A DNA stretch of 64,000 nucleotides, taken from USCg-Taylor sp050740455 (lineage in GTDB: Bacteria > Pseudomonadota > Gammaproteobacteria > JACCXJ01). Shown here in pieces: positions 42,223 to 51,979 of the stretch. The translations under genes and the position numbers were made by a program. The first letter of the stretch is position 1. Each line of letters begins with the position of its first letter. The notes under the pieces were generated by a model. The model did no database searches. It was not told the origin of the DNA and was given only the letters and a program-made list of their open reading frames with translations. The DNA lies in the NCBI GenBank assembly GCA_050740455.1, contig JBOIDF010000001.1:62001-126000 (forward strand), read 5' to 3'.

Positions 42223-42486
42223 ATGCAATGCCCAAAATGTAACAATAAGCTATCCTCTCTTAAAGTCTGGCTTATCTCGCGTTGGTCACCCTTGCGCTGT
42301 GATCGTTGCGGAACGAGATTAACGCGATCGATCGACAGGCAATTTTTTATCATCTCGGTTCTCTTATTTTCGGGGATCTTTTTATTCATAGCGACTCCTC
42401 TTTTCTTAATCGGCTGGCTCATCGCCGTAATGCTTGTCGATGCCTACACCGTCCGGCTCGTTCCCGACGACAAGCTTGAAGTATGA
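42223..42486 (+). CDS. Zinc-ribbon small membrane protein
   Basis: An 87-residue protein with an N-terminal zinc ribbon of two CxxC pairs (CPKCNN and CDRCGT) and two hydrophobic helices (about 40-58 and 60-75). CAGGATGG lies about ten bases before the ATG. I do not recognise a named family. It is probably inner-membrane with the ribbon in the cytoplasm. Position after argG suggests possible cotranscription; no functional link is evident. Confidence 0.7.
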   Translation: MQCPKCNNKLSSLKVWLISRWSPLRCDRCGTRLTRSIDRQFFIISVLLFSGIFLFIATPLFLIGWLIAVMLVDAYTVRLVPDDKLEV

Positions 42487-42637
42487 GGCGTTATGCCGAC
42501 TGATAAAGCGCATGCACGCCGGGCGATCCGCCGCAGGAACGAGGTGACGGAAAACCCCGCGTGCGGGTGCCGGCGGACGGTCGGCGCCGTACCGTCCGCC
42601 GGTTGAACAACTTCGTTGAAGCTAGCCGAGCTTGGGG

Positions 42638-42829
42638 CTACTTACAAATCCCTTGGCAATCCGCCCCACCTTTCTGCGGATCGCAGGTATCGCTGGGATC
42701 ATCGATACAGGTTTGGCCGGCAGGACACTGCGTCCCCGTGATACCGCCGCATACTTGGCCTTCTGGTTCCTTCTCTCCACATGCGCTCAATAACATCACC
42801 AACAACAGGCCGTAGACGAATCTTTGCAT
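42638..42829 (-). CDS. Small Cys-rich lipoprotein
   Basis: About 63 residues. The N-terminus is a lipoprotein signal with lipobox LLSACGE (YGLLLVMLLSACG). The mature part is cysteine-rich (CGGITGTQCPAGQTC and CDPQKGGADCQGIC), a spacing reminiscent of Kazal-type or other disulfide-knotted domains, but the match is by eye. The start at 42829 has AGGTGAG five bases upstream. Likely anchored to a periplasm-facing membrane. Function unknown. Confidence 0.72.
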   Translation of the reverse strand: MQRFVYGLLLVMLLSACGEKEPEGQVCGGITGTQCPAGQTCIDDPSDTCDPQKGGADCQGICK

Positions 42830-43085
42830 GGTGCTCACCTCGCTCGTGTTTATGCAGCAATGAAGAGTACGTATCGAAAACGGGTCGCATATTTGTGGGT
42901 TGCGTCCAGATTTTGGTAGGTTTGTAAACGATGTTTACACCCTTACTTTAGACTGTGTAGTGAAAAATTGCACGGCCTTTCTGGGATCTCCGCGGCAAGA
43001 CCTGAACCCTTGTGCGCTTCCATGCCTTCTGTGTCTGGTCTTGTTTGTGAGATCGAGCGGCGCCCCTTACGCTATCACGCTCCGA

Positions 43086-43523
43086 TCAGCGGGCTAGTTT
43101 GTCTTTGTTTAAGTACGACCGCGGCCAGATCCCGAAATAATCAAGGTCCTCGTCGATTCCAGCGACGACCTCGTAATTGCGATAGGCTTCTCGCCCGACC
43201 CAAGCATAGGCGGTGTGCTCGTTGTTGAGCTCGATGTTTCCGCGCTTCCAGCGGTAATGAAACAAGAAGATCTCGAACTCGCCGTCAAAAAAGCTGTCCC
43301 GAACCGGGCCGAGCTTGCGCACGGGTACGAGCCGATGATGGGGGCCTAGCTCCTCCCTTAACTCGCGTATGGAGCACGCCTCCGGCGTTTCATCGGGCTC
43401 GATATGACCGGCCGGGAATCCCCATTGTCCTGGACCGAGGCTTAGGTGCAGGGAGCGCTTGAGAAGCAGAATTTCGTTGCGATCGTTTTCGAGGATGTTA
43501 ATAGCAAAGCGGGTGTATTCCAT
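43086..43523 (-). CDS. NUDIX hydrolase
   Basis: A 145-residue NUDIX-fold pyrophosphatase. The NUDIX box GHIEPDETPEACSIRELREE plus LG is complete (residues 39-60), so Mg-dependent cleavage of a nucleoside-diphosphate-linked substrate is expected. The substrate cannot be read from sequence. It is a single gene divergent from the M42 peptidase gene. Confidence 0.88.
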   Translation of the reverse strand: MEYTRFAINILENDRNEILLLKRSLHLSLGPGQWGFPAGHIEPDETPEACSIRELREELGPHHRLVPVRKLGPVRDSFFDGEFEIFLFHYRWKRGNIELNNEHTAYAWVGREAYRNYEVVAGIDEDLDYFGIWPRSYLNKDKLAR

Positions 43524-43660
43524 CGGCTACGTTGACGGGCAGTCGCATCCGGGGCGAAGAATGCCAACCCTGCACTCACAGCGCTGGCGCTGCTGTATAT
43601 CATAATGCATTGATTCGACAGAGACGAACCGCCCCACCGTGCTCGTGTTATTCTAAATCA

Positions 43661-44704
43661 ATGCCGTCCGTATCCTACGATCGATTGTTCACGGAGATCG
43701 AAACTCTGGTTATGCATCACTCGCCGAGTGGGGTGGAAGGCGAGATCGATGAATTTCTGCTTAACAGATTGCGAGAGTGCGGCCACGAGGTGGTCCAAGA
43801 CCCGGCGGGTAACATTATCGTCAAGGTTTCGGGGCGCAATGAGGGTGCGATCGCCGTCACCGCGCACAAGGATGAAATCGGAGCGATCGTGAAAACGGTG
43901 CGTGCCGACGGGCGGGTCGAAATACGCGCATTGGGAGGCGCCTTCCCGTGGATTTATGGGGAAGGCGTGGTGGACTTACTCGGGGACGCCGCTGTTGTTA
44001 GCGGGGTACTGTCGTTCGGCTCCCGTCATGTTTCGCACGAATCGCCGCAGAAGGCAAAACAAGAGGAGGCTCCGTTGCGCTGGCAAGATGTCTGGGTCGA
44101 AACCAAATGCGGCGCGCGTGAACTACGCGAGGCGGGGGTTCGGCCCGGGACCCGCATGGTGGTGGGCAAACACCGCAAACGACCTTTCCGGATCAAGGAC
44201 TATATCGCCAGTTATACCCTGGACAACAAGGCGTCGATCGCAATTCTGTTGGTACTGGCGGAGCAATTACGGGAGTGCGGGCGCGACATCTATCTTGTGG
44301 CCTCCGCTAAGGAGGAAGTCGGCGCGATGGGCGCGCTTTACTTCACGCAACGACAGCCGCTCGATGCGCTCATCGCACTTGAGATCTGTCCCTTGGCGCC
44401 CGAGTACCCGATCGAAGATGGGATCGCCCCGGTGTTACTCTCTCAAGACGGGTACGGACTCTACGACGAAGGCCTCAATAGGGATCTGCGGCAAGCCGCG
44501 GCAAGGAGGAACGTGCCGCTGCAGTTAGCCGCCATCAGCGGATTCGGTAGCGACGCGTCGCTCGCCATGAAATTCGGTCATATCGGACGCGCGGCTTGCC
44601 TAGGATTTCCGACGCAGAACACGCACGGCTATGAGATCGCGCACCTGGGCGCGATGGCCAATTGCATCGAGGTGCTCGCCGCTTTTTGCGCCGGAACACC
44701 TTAG
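43661..44704 (+). CDS. M42-family metallo-aminopeptidase
   Basis: A 347-residue cytoplasmic peptidase of the FrvX/tetrahedral-aminopeptidase family. Two-metal ligands are visible: H in TAHKDEIG, D in LDNKAS, the catalytic EE in AKEEVGAMGA, and the final H in NTHGYE. The ATG at 43661 is preferred to an upstream frame with a long unusual N-terminus. The gene ends TAG with two of its bases inside repeat fragment D. Probably monocistronic. Confidence 0.88.
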   Translation: MPSVSYDRLFTEIETLVMHHSPSGVEGEIDEFLLNRLRECGHEVVQDPAGNIIVKVSGRNEGAIAVTAHKDEIGAIVKTVRADGRVEIRALGGAFPWIYGEGVVDLLGDAAVVSGVLSFGSRHVSHESPQKAKQEEAPLRWQDVWVETKCGARELREAGVRPGTRMVVGKHRKRPFRIKDYIASYTLDNKASIAILLVLAEQLRECGRDIYLVASAKEEVGAMGALYFTQRQPLDALIALEICPLAPEYPIEDGIAPVLLSQDGYGLYDEGLNRDLRQAAARRNVPLQLAAISGFGSDASLAMKFGHIGRAACLGFPTQNTHGYEIAHLGAMANCIEVLAAFCAGTP

Positions 44705-44732
44705 AGTTTGTGAATAAATCTACTGCGCTCGG
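44703..44732 (+). repeat. Fragment of the TIR repeat (copy D)
   Basis: Thirty bases, AGAGTTTGTGAATAAATCTA then CTGCGCTCGG, match the left end of copy B with about four differences. It stops abruptly. It begins at the TAG of the M42 peptidase gene, consistent with the other copies that sit at gene ends. Confidence 0.7.
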
Positions 44733-44763
44733 CATCTAATAACTCATGTGAGGCACGCACAGG

Positions 44764-46116
44764 ATGTCCGGTTACGACCTTGACCTGTTTGTCATCGGCG
44801 CCGGTTCCGGAGGCATACGCGCGGCGCGCACCGCCGCCGAGCTCGGCGCGCGCGTTGCGATCGCCGAGCCACGCCAACTCGGAGGCACATGCGTTAATTT
44901 GGGCTGTGTTCCTAAGAAATTCCTGGTCTATGGATCCCACTATCGCGATGACCTGAGCGAAGCCCTCGCGTATGGCTGGAGCGTGCAAGCACCGGCGTTC
45001 CACTGGGGCCGGTTGATCGCCAATAAGGATGCGCAACTCGCTAGGCTACGGCAACATTATGAACGCCTGTTATGCGCAGCGGGCGTGACAATCATCCAAG
45101 GGCGCGCCCGATTGGTGGACGCGCATACCGTCGCGGTCGATGAGGCGCGCTACACGGCACGCTTCATCCTCATTGCGACCGGCAGCCGGCCGATGCGCCC
45201 GGACATTCCCGGGCGGGAGCTTACGGTTAGCTCCGACGAATGCTTCTCGCTCCCGCGCTTTCCCCAACGCATCGTGATCGTCGGCGGAGGTTACATTGCC
45301 GTCGAATTCGCTGGTATTTTCAATGGGATGGGGGCGCATACTACGCTCATTCATCGGGGGCCCCTGTTTCTGCGGGGCTTCGATGACGATGCGCGCGGTT
45401 TCTTGGCGGAGCAGATGCAAAAAAAGGGAGTTTCGTTCAGGTTTGATACCGAAGTAAACGCGCTCACGCGCATCCCGGGCGGTTCGCGTGTGTCTCTGAG
45501 CACCGGCGAGGATCTCGAAGCGGATCTTGTGATGTATGCGATCGGACGGGTCCCGCAGGTAAGCGGACTTGGTCTCGACGCCTTGGGCATCGCCAGGACC
45601 GAAAGGGGCGCAATCGTGGTAAACGATGAGTATCGATCCTCGGTTCCATCGGTTTATGCCGTCGGCGATGTCATCGATCGCGTCCGCTTAACGCCGCTAG
45701 CCATCGCCGAGGGCATGGCAGCGAGCCGTTGTCTCTTCGGAAACGCGGCGCACGGAGTCGATTACGACAATATCCCGACGGCCGTGTTCAGTCAGCCGGA
45801 GCTCGCCACCGTCGGCCTCACGGAGGCGAGCGCCCGCGCGCGTTTTGATCGGATCAAGGTCCATAAGACGCGGTTTACGCCCCTGAAATACACCCTTTCC
45901 GGGCGTGACGAGCGGGCTTTTCTGAAGCTCATCGTCGCGGCGCCGAGCGATCGAGTGGCCGGCGCCCATATGGTAGGGCCGGAGGCGGCCGAAGTGATCC
46001 AAGGCATCGCCATCGCTCTCAAGGCCGGGGCCACCAAGGCGGTGTTCGATGCCACCTTGGGCATACACCCCACGCTGGCGGAGGAATTCGTTACCCTGCG
46101 CCGGTTAGAAGCATAG
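44764..46116 (+). CDS. gor: Glutathione-disulfide reductase
   Basis: FAD/NADPH enzyme of 450 residues keeping glutathione reduced. It has the FAD site (VIGAGSGGIRAAR), redox-active GGTCVNLGCVPKK, an NADPH site (IVGGGYIAVEFAGIF) and the C-terminal interface histidine (GIHPTLAEEF), and it lacks the terminal cysteine pair of MerA. The ATG follows an AGG about 17 bases back; the site is not strong. It lies between repeat fragment D and lexA. Trypanothione-type specificity is unlikely. Confidence 0.9.
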   Translation: MSGYDLDLFVIGAGSGGIRAARTAAELGARVAIAEPRQLGGTCVNLGCVPKKFLVYGSHYRDDLSEALAYGWSVQAPAFHWGRLIANKDAQLARLRQHYERLLCAAGVTIIQGRARLVDAHTVAVDEARYTARFILIATGSRPMRPDIPGRELTVSSDECFSLPRFPQRIVIVGGGYIAVEFAGIFNGMGAHTTLIHRGPLFLRGFDDDARGFLAEQMQKKGVSFRFDTEVNALTRIPGGSRVSLSTGEDLEADLVMYAIGRVPQVSGLGLDALGIARTERGAIVVNDEYRSSVPSVYAVGDVIDRVRLTPLAIAEGMAASRCLFGNAAHGVDYDNIPTAVFSQPELATVGLTEASARARFDRIKVHKTRFTPLKYTLSGRDERAFLKLIVAAPSDRVAGAHMVGPEAAEVIQGIAIALKAGATKAVFDATLGIHPTLAEEFVTLRRLEA

Positions 46117-46238
46117 CTTGTGGATTCAATTTACAAACTCATGTATAAATAACATCTTAGCGGACAGAAGGACAGTGTTTCAAAAGCCTTTGCCCTGGAA
46201 CAATATGCAAATATTTTTATATCCAGGCGCGGATAGGC

Positions 46239-46285
46239 TTGCTTTCCTGCCGATAGCGGCTAAAATAGGCTGTGTTTAAAGACAG
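46239..46285 (+). promoter_or_regulatory. lexA promoter with SOS box
   Basis: A -35 TTGCTT (46239-46244), a 16-bp spacer and a -10 TAAAAT (46261-46266) are followed by CTGTGTTTAAAGACAG (46270-46285), a perfect CTGT-N8-ACAG LexA operator. LexA should repress its own gene through it. The operator ends 15 bp before the start codon. Confidence 0.9.
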
Positions 46286-46300
46286 TCAGACGATATTACT

Positions 46301-46921
46301 ATGGAAAAACTTACGTCACGTCAAGCCCAAATCCTTAAGATGATCCGCAGGTTTATGGACTCTAAAGGGTTTCCACCCACGCGCGCCGAGATCGCAGGCA
46401 AGCTTGGTTTTCGCTCTCCGAATGCGGCCGAGGACCACCTCAGAGCGCTCGAGCGCAAAGGTGCGATCCGGCTTCTACCAGGAGCCTCTCGCGGCATACA
46501 GATGTTAACCGAAGGGCCGGCCGGGATCCCGGTGGTAAGCCGGGTTGCCGCGGGTGTCCCTCTCCTCGCCGAGGAAAACATCGAAAGCCACTACGCCATA
46601 GACCCGGACATATTCGATCCCGCGGCCGATTTCTTCCTGCGGGTGCGAGGGTTGAGCATGCGGGACGCCGGTATCCAGAGCGGCGATCTCTTAGCCGTTC
46701 ATGCCGCATCCGAAGCCGCGAGCGGGCAGATCGTCGTGGCCCGTCTGGGAGAGGAGATTACCGTCAAACGCTACCGCCGCCGCGGTAATCAGGTACGGCT
46801 TCTCCCCGAGAACCCGGAGTTCACGCCCATCGAGGTCGATATGCGTGAGGACTCTCTGGTTCTCGAGGGGATCGTCGTCGGTGTCTTGAGAACGCACCTT
46901 GGCAGCATGGGGCGGGCGTAG
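46301..46921 (+). CDS. lexA: LexA SOS repressor
   Basis: A 206-residue repressor that undergoes RecA-stimulated self-cleavage. The N-terminal winged helix (LTSRQAQILKMIRRFMDSKG, then FPPTRAEIA) reads the SOS box; the cleavage bond is A84-G85 (RVAAGVP), and the catalytic dyad is S119 (RGLSMRDAG) and K156 (TVKRYRR). Its own gene carries a matching operator. Length is typical. Confidence 0.96.
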   Translation: MEKLTSRQAQILKMIRRFMDSKGFPPTRAEIAGKLGFRSPNAAEDHLRALERKGAIRLLPGASRGIQMLTEGPAGIPVVSRVAAGVPLLAEENIESHYAIDPDIFDPAADFFLRVRGLSMRDAGIQSGDLLAVHAASEAASGQIVVARLGEEITVKRYRRRGNQVRLLPENPEFTPIEVDMREDSLVLEGIVVGVLRTHLGSMGRA

Positions 46922-47014
46922 AGCGTGTCGGCTCGATGATGATCTCCTATCATAGCGCGCCCCTAGCGAAGGGCGCGGGGGAGCCCTCCGGTGTTACCGC
47001 TTGCTAATAAAGAA

Positions 47015-49498
47015 TTACGCCCTGACCGCAGCCTGGGCAAGCATCGACGGTAGCACATCGCCGGATACCGGCCGGCTGATGATATATCCCTGAATATAGG
47101 AACAGTTTCGTCGCCGAAGGAATTCGACCTGCGCGTTGGTTTCAACGCCCTCGGCCACCACCGGGATTTTGAGATTCTCGGCCATGGCCAAGATAGCGGA
47201 AACGATGGCGGCGTCTTTCGGATCCACGGTGATATGACGAACGAAACTGGTATCAATCTTGAGCTTATCGACAGGCAGTTGCCTGAGGTAACTTAGTGAC
47301 GAAGAGCCGGTTCCGAAGTCGTCGAGAGCCACTCGGATGCCCAACTCCTTAAGCGCCGGCAGAGTCTTGAAGATGGACTGTTCGGCGCGGAGTATTGAGG
47401 TCTCCGTGAGCTCGATTTCGACTGCTTCGGGAGGCAGTCCCGATTCGTGTAACGCGGATTGAAACAGGCCCACAAGATCTTGGCGGATAAATTGCACACC
47501 CGATACGTTGATGGCGACGGTCAATCCGTGATAACCGGCCGCGCGCCAAGCGCCGGCTTGCTGACAAGCGTTGCGGATGATCCATTCTCCGATCGGAGCG
47601 ATGAGCCCAGTCTCTTCGGCTAACGGTATGAATCGTTCCGGCCCGACCAAGCCCTCGTGCGGATGATGCCATCGCAACAGCGCCTCGGCGACCACAATCC
47701 GTCCGCTCTTCAATTCCATCTGCGGTTGATAGACCAATTTCAACTCGTTCCGCTCGACGGCTTTCCGTAATGCGTTTTCAAGCGCATGGCGCTTGACGGC
47801 CGCAACGTTCATGGCCTCGCGGTAGAATTGATAGGTATTCTTCCCTAGCTCTTTGGCATGGTACATCGCCATGTCGGCATTCTTGATCAGCGTATCGGCG
47901 TCCATGCCGTCATTCGGATAAATGGTGATCCCGATGCTGGCCCCGACATGTAACTCGGTATTGCCGTGAAGAAATGGTGTTTCCACGGCCTTGAGCACGC
48001 GCTCGGCGACCGTCGCGGCTTCGATAGGAAGACTGATGCTCGGTAACAAGATAGTGAATTCATCTCCGCCTAAACGCGCCACGGTCTGGCCCTCGGCCGG
48101 GTTCGGGAACTGCCGGCCGACGTAATCGTCCGCGCGCACGCAGTTTAGCAGCCGCCCGGAAAGCTCGCGCAGCACCGCATCGCCGGCTTGATGACCAAGC
48201 ATGTCGTTTACGCGTTTGAAGTCATCGAGGTCTAGAAACAATAACGCCAGCGATTGTTCGCGACGGCGCGCGTGGGCCAGGGCGTGTTTCAGGTATTCGC
48301 TGAACAAACGCCGGTTCGGCAAGCGCGTAAGGCTATCGTGATACGCAAAGTAACGAATTTTCTCGCTCGATTGCTTCAAATCCCGGCCCACGTTGTTGAT
48401 TAACTCCGCGAGCTCACCGAGTTCATCCTTGGTGCGAACATCAATCGCAACCGCTTGACCTCCTTGGGCAAGCTGTTCCGCGGCTTGTTTGAGCGCCGCC
48501 ACCGGACGTGTTAGCAAGGCTCGCAGCGCCATCGAACCAAGCACGATAAAGACCGCGATGGACGCCAATCCAAGCAGCATAGCCGCCGGGGCGAACGCCG
48601 GTAGCGTGGATTCGAGCGCCGCCTCGGAAAGGCCGATGAACGCGAGTAATTCACCGTGCAACTGATGGCCCGTGAACCACCATGCTTGCCCCTCTTCCTT
48701 GACGCTGATCCTCTCCCGCTGCGAGGCTATGCGTCGCAGCTCAGAGGCTTCAAGAGTGCCTAACATGGTCGGGCTCGCCCGTGGGATTTGCAACAGGGTA
48801 TGGCCGGACCCGTCGGTGATGAGTAGCCGCGAGGACGCGCTCAGCGATTCATCCACGGCGATTTCGCCCAAGCTATCCAGACTGACCACCACCACGAAAT
48901 AGCCCGGGGACAGGCTCGCAGCGGGCCGATTACGGTCGTTAATCGCAATGCGTTTTGAAATCCACAATGCCCGCTTTGTTTTACTATCGACGGATATCAG
49001 CGTACTGAATTCGTCCGCCTCGTGCCTCAGCATGGCGGCGATTGCCGGCTGGGAGGTATACCTCTTGCTCCGGGGCGTTTGATGAGAACGCACCTGAACC
49101 CCGCCTTTTTCGCTGATGAGCATGAGATCGAGGTAGTCGGCTCGGGTTTGTTGAGTGAGGCGAAACGATCGTTGGATTTCTGAATACAGCGTTTGTGGCC
49201 CGCTCTCCGCGGCGTCGTTATGCAGGCGAGCCAGCGCCGTGAGGTCCCCGCGCACCCCGCGCATAAGCCACTGGAAGCGTGACGCCACCGCCTCGATAGG
49301 CCCGAGCAGGTGCGCCGCGATTGCATGCTCCCTCGCCTGCTCCAGCTCCTTGGCCGTAATTGCCGCTAGGAGGGCCAGCGGCGCGATTACTAAAGGCAGC
49401 AGCGTCAGGAGGATCTTCGCTCGTAGCTTCAAGGGATTACCCAATGGTTTTGAAGAGTATCGGCGGATGGTACACAAAAGCTCACTGTGCGGCGACAC
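47015..49498 (-). CDS. Membrane-bound GGDEF-EAL protein
   Basis: An 827-residue inner-membrane c-di-GMP enzyme. A first TM helix (about 26-48) and a second (about 305-330) enclose a large periplasmic sensor region, probably of the Cache type. HAMP follows, then a GGDEF domain (LGGDEFTILLP) with a small insertion before the motif, then an EAL domain (VVAEALLRWHH) with the later DDFGTGSSSLSYL. Both active-site motifs are intact. The GTG at 49498 is the earliest start; a TTG at 49432 would remove 22 residues. No adjacent partner gene. Confidence 0.9.
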   Translation of the reverse strand: MSPHSELLCTIRRYSSKPLGNPLKLRAKILLTLLPLVIAPLALLAAITAKELEQAREHAIAAHLLGPIEAVASRFQWLMRGVRGDLTALARLHNDAAESGPQTLYSEIQRSFRLTQQTRADYLDLMLISEKGGVQVRSHQTPRSKRYTSQPAIAAMLRHEADEFSTLISVDSKTKRALWISKRIAINDRNRPAASLSPGYFVVVVSLDSLGEIAVDESLSASSRLLITDGSGHTLLQIPRASPTMLGTLEASELRRIASQRERISVKEEGQAWWFTGHQLHGELLAFIGLSEAALESTLPAFAPAAMLLGLASIAVFIVLGSMALRALLTRPVAALKQAAEQLAQGGQAVAIDVRTKDELGELAELINNVGRDLKQSSEKIRYFAYHDSLTRLPNRRLFSEYLKHALAHARRREQSLALLFLDLDDFKRVNDMLGHQAGDAVLRELSGRLLNCVRADDYVGRQFPNPAEGQTVARLGGDEFTILLPSISLPIEAATVAERVLKAVETPFLHGNTELHVGASIGITIYPNDGMDADTLIKNADMAMYHAKELGKNTYQFYREAMNVAAVKRHALENALRKAVERNELKLVYQPQMELKSGRIVVAEALLRWHHPHEGLVGPERFIPLAEETGLIAPIGEWIIRNACQQAGAWRAAGYHGLTVAINVSGVQFIRQDLVGLFQSALHESGLPPEAVEIELTETSILRAEQSIFKTLPALKELGIRVALDDFGTGSSSLSYLRQLPVDKLKIDTSFVRHITVDPKDAAIVSAILAMAENLKIPVVAEGVETNAQVEFLRRRNCSYIQGYIISRPVSGDVLPSMLAQAAVRA

Positions 49499-49944
49499 CG
49501 GGGGCGGACGACATAGCTGGGTGCTATTGATACCTTGATCGAATGCCGCATTATGTGATTTAGCTCACGCTTTGCGCGGCCGCGCCCGCCGAACCGCCCC
49601 TGCGAATGGGAAGCGCCTGTGCGTGAGCAAGTCCCGCTTCCGCACGGGAAATCAGAGCTGATGCCGCCTAGCGTCTCATATTTCACGCGCGCCCGGCTAG
49701 ACCCGCGCCCACCGGTATGACCCGCGGTGTTATGGTCTTATCGTTAGCCCGCAGGCTGGGGGTTAAGCTTCCTCGAGGCACCGAATTGCGCCGCCCGAGG
49801 TTCTGGTTTACCCTTTCCCGCGTGCTAGCGGGGAGGTAAGAGCGCTTACAATCGGGGAGACAGGCGCTCGATGCGTTCCTAAAGCGGGCCCTATAAAATC
49901 CACATCGCAAAAATTGTCACTTGCCCGTTGAAAAGATCTTAGCC
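49499..49944. other. Intergenic region upstream of tRNA-Ser
   Basis: About 445 bp without a convincing gene on either strand. A small hairpin CCCGC/GCGGG lies near 49816-49832. Short GC-rich reading frames here lack ribosome-binding sites and family resemblance. Confidence 0.5.
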
Positions 49945-50037
<93 letters not shown>

Positions 50038-50086
50038 ATCCTTACTCTACCCGGACCTTTTGCAGACCGCATGATAGTGAGAGCAT

Positions 50087-50200
50087 GGTGGCGCGTGCCG
50101 GTACCCCCGCGACGCGAGGTTGTGAACCCCGTCAGGCCCGAGAGGGAGCAGCGGCAGCAGCCAAGCGGGTGCTGGGGCGTGGCTGGCACGGGCCGCCACC
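50087..50200 (+). ncRNA. ffs: Signal recognition particle 4.5S RNA
   Basis: The apical SRP motif GTCAGGCCCGAGAGGGAGCA followed by GCGGCAGC is unmistakable, with a GAGA tetraloop where E. coli has GGAA. The ends pair as a long helix (GGTGGCGCGTGCC with GGCACGGGCCGCCACC). It lies between tRNA-Ser and dnaX. Exact ends are inferred from the pairing. Confidence 0.93.
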
Positions 50201-50285
50201 CGAAAAAGCTTGGCGCCCAGCAAGTTCAGGCAACGCCCCCGTGTCGCGCTCGTAGTACGGAGGCTAGCGGCGCCATGAGAGGCAT

Positions 50286-51845
50286 ATGAGCTACCGGGTA
50301 CTCGCACGCAAATGGCGGCCGCGGCGATTCGAGGAGCTGGTCGGCCAGGAACATGTCGTGCGGGCGTTGACCAACGGCCTGAATTCGGGCCGCATCCACC
50401 ACGCCTACCTTTTCACCGGGACGCGCGGCATCGGCAAAACCACCGTCGCGCGTATTGTGGCCAAGGCCCTCAACTGCGAAGCGGGCGTAAGCCCCCAGCC
50501 GTGCGGCGCCTGTAGCTCCTGTACCGAGATCGATGAGGGGCGCTTTATCGATCTAATCGAAGTGGATGCCGCCTCGCGCACGCGCATCGACGAGACCCGC
50601 GAATTGCTGGAAAACGTCCCCTACGCCCCCACGCGGGGACGCTTCAAGGTGTACCTCGTGGACGAGGTTCATATGTTTTCCAACCACAGCTTCAACGCGT
50701 TACTGAAGACACTTGAAGAGCCGCCGCCGCATGTGAAGTTTCTGCTGGCGACCACCGAGCCCAAGAAGCTCCCGGTCACGATCCTCTCCCGCTGCTTGCA
50801 ATTCAACCTCAAACGCATCCCCCAGGAGATCCTGGAGCAACAGTTGGAGCGCATTCTGAAGGAGGAGAACGTGTCGAGTGACGCGGCTTCACGCCGGATG
50901 ATCGCCGAGGCGGCCGATGGCAGCGTGCGCGATGCGTTGAGCTTGCTGGATCAGGCGATCGCTTACGGCGGCGGAAGCCTGCTCGCGGACGACATCGGCC
51001 GGATGTTAGGAACCGTCGATCGGCGGCAAGTAGTTAGCTTGTTGCAGACTCTCGCGAACCAAGATGCCCAGGGCTTACTGCGGCAGATTGATCAGTTGGC
51101 CGCCTTAACGCCCGATTTCGAACAGACCTTAGCAGAGGTGCTTGGAATATTGCACCGCATCGCGGTGAGTCAGATCCTTCCGGATGCCGAAGCCAACGCG
51201 GATGACGAAGATCAAGCGGTGCGCGTGTTGGCAAGGCGCTTGACGCCCGAGGATTGCCAGCTATTCTACCAGACGGCGCTCATCGGCCGGCGCGATCTGG
51301 CGTTCACGCCCAACCCGAGGCGGGGTTTCGAGATGGTGATGCTGCGTATGCTCGCTTTCTCCCGCGAAGATGGCAGCGATGAGAAACCGCGCGCCGGAGG
51401 CGAGGCACTCGCTCCAGCGCCCGCGGAGACACCGATCGTAACAGCGCCGGCAACCGCAAGGGGGGACGCGGGCGCCTGGCAACAATTAATCGATGAACTT
51501 GCCCTTTCCGGCTTGGTGAGAGAGCTTGCGATGCAGTGCGTACCGGCTGATAACCTGGGATCCGACCTGCACTTAGTCGCGCCTCCGGCGGCACGCCATC
51601 TGGTCAATGATAAAATCGAATCGAGATTAGCCGAGGCGCTGCAAAACCACTACGGGCGCGGTAGCCGCTTGAAAATATCCGTCGCTGATCTCGCCGGGCG
51701 GGCGAGCCCGGCGGACCTCGAGGCGCAAGCGGCCCGCGAGCGGCGCGCGCAGGCGCAACAAGCGCTCGAAAACGATCCCAATGTCCAAGCCCTGCGAGAG
51801 GCCTTCGGCGCGGAGGTCGATCCGGCGACGATCAGGGCAAACTGA
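50286..51845 (+). CDS. dnaX: DNA polymerase III subunits tau/gamma
   Basis: Clamp-loader ATPase of 519 residues. Walker A is GTRGIGKTT, the zinc module is CGACSSCTEI, Walker B is VYLVDEVHMF and the sensor region LLATTEPKKLPVTILSRC. The C-terminal part is shorter than E. coli tau (643). I found no A-rich programmed frameshift site, so a gamma form, if made, would arise another way. Followed by ybaB and recR as usual. Confidence 0.95.
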   Translation: MSYRVLARKWRPRRFEELVGQEHVVRALTNGLNSGRIHHAYLFTGTRGIGKTTVARIVAKALNCEAGVSPQPCGACSSCTEIDEGRFIDLIEVDAASRTRIDETRELLENVPYAPTRGRFKVYLVDEVHMFSNHSFNALLKTLEEPPPHVKFLLATTEPKKLPVTILSRCLQFNLKRIPQEILEQQLERILKEENVSSDAASRRMIAEAADGSVRDALSLLDQAIAYGGGSLLADDIGRMLGTVDRRQVVSLLQTLANQDAQGLLRQIDQLAALTPDFEQTLAEVLGILHRIAVSQILPDAEANADDEDQAVRVLARRLTPEDCQLFYQTALIGRRDLAFTPNPRRGFEMVMLRMLAFSREDGSDEKPRAGGEALAPAPAETPIVTAPATARGDAGAWQQLIDELALSGLVRELAMQCVPADNLGSDLHLVAPPAARHLVNDKIESRLAEALQNHYGRGSRLKISVADLAGRASPADLEAQAARERRAQAQQALENDPNVQALREAFGAEVDPATIRAN

Positions 51846-51979
51846 CAGATTCGATACGCTACGCCGATGAACCTGCTGTCACGGTGTATCCGGCCCACGG
51901 GCGCGATCCCGCGCCCGTGGAAAACCCAATGCAAAGGTTCCCGCGGCATCGCGGGGACTAGATTTTAAGGAGGCTCTAG

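Noticed and set aside
50286..51845. Programmed frameshift in dnaX
   Set aside because: No A6-7G slippery run with a following hairpin was found in the reading frame.
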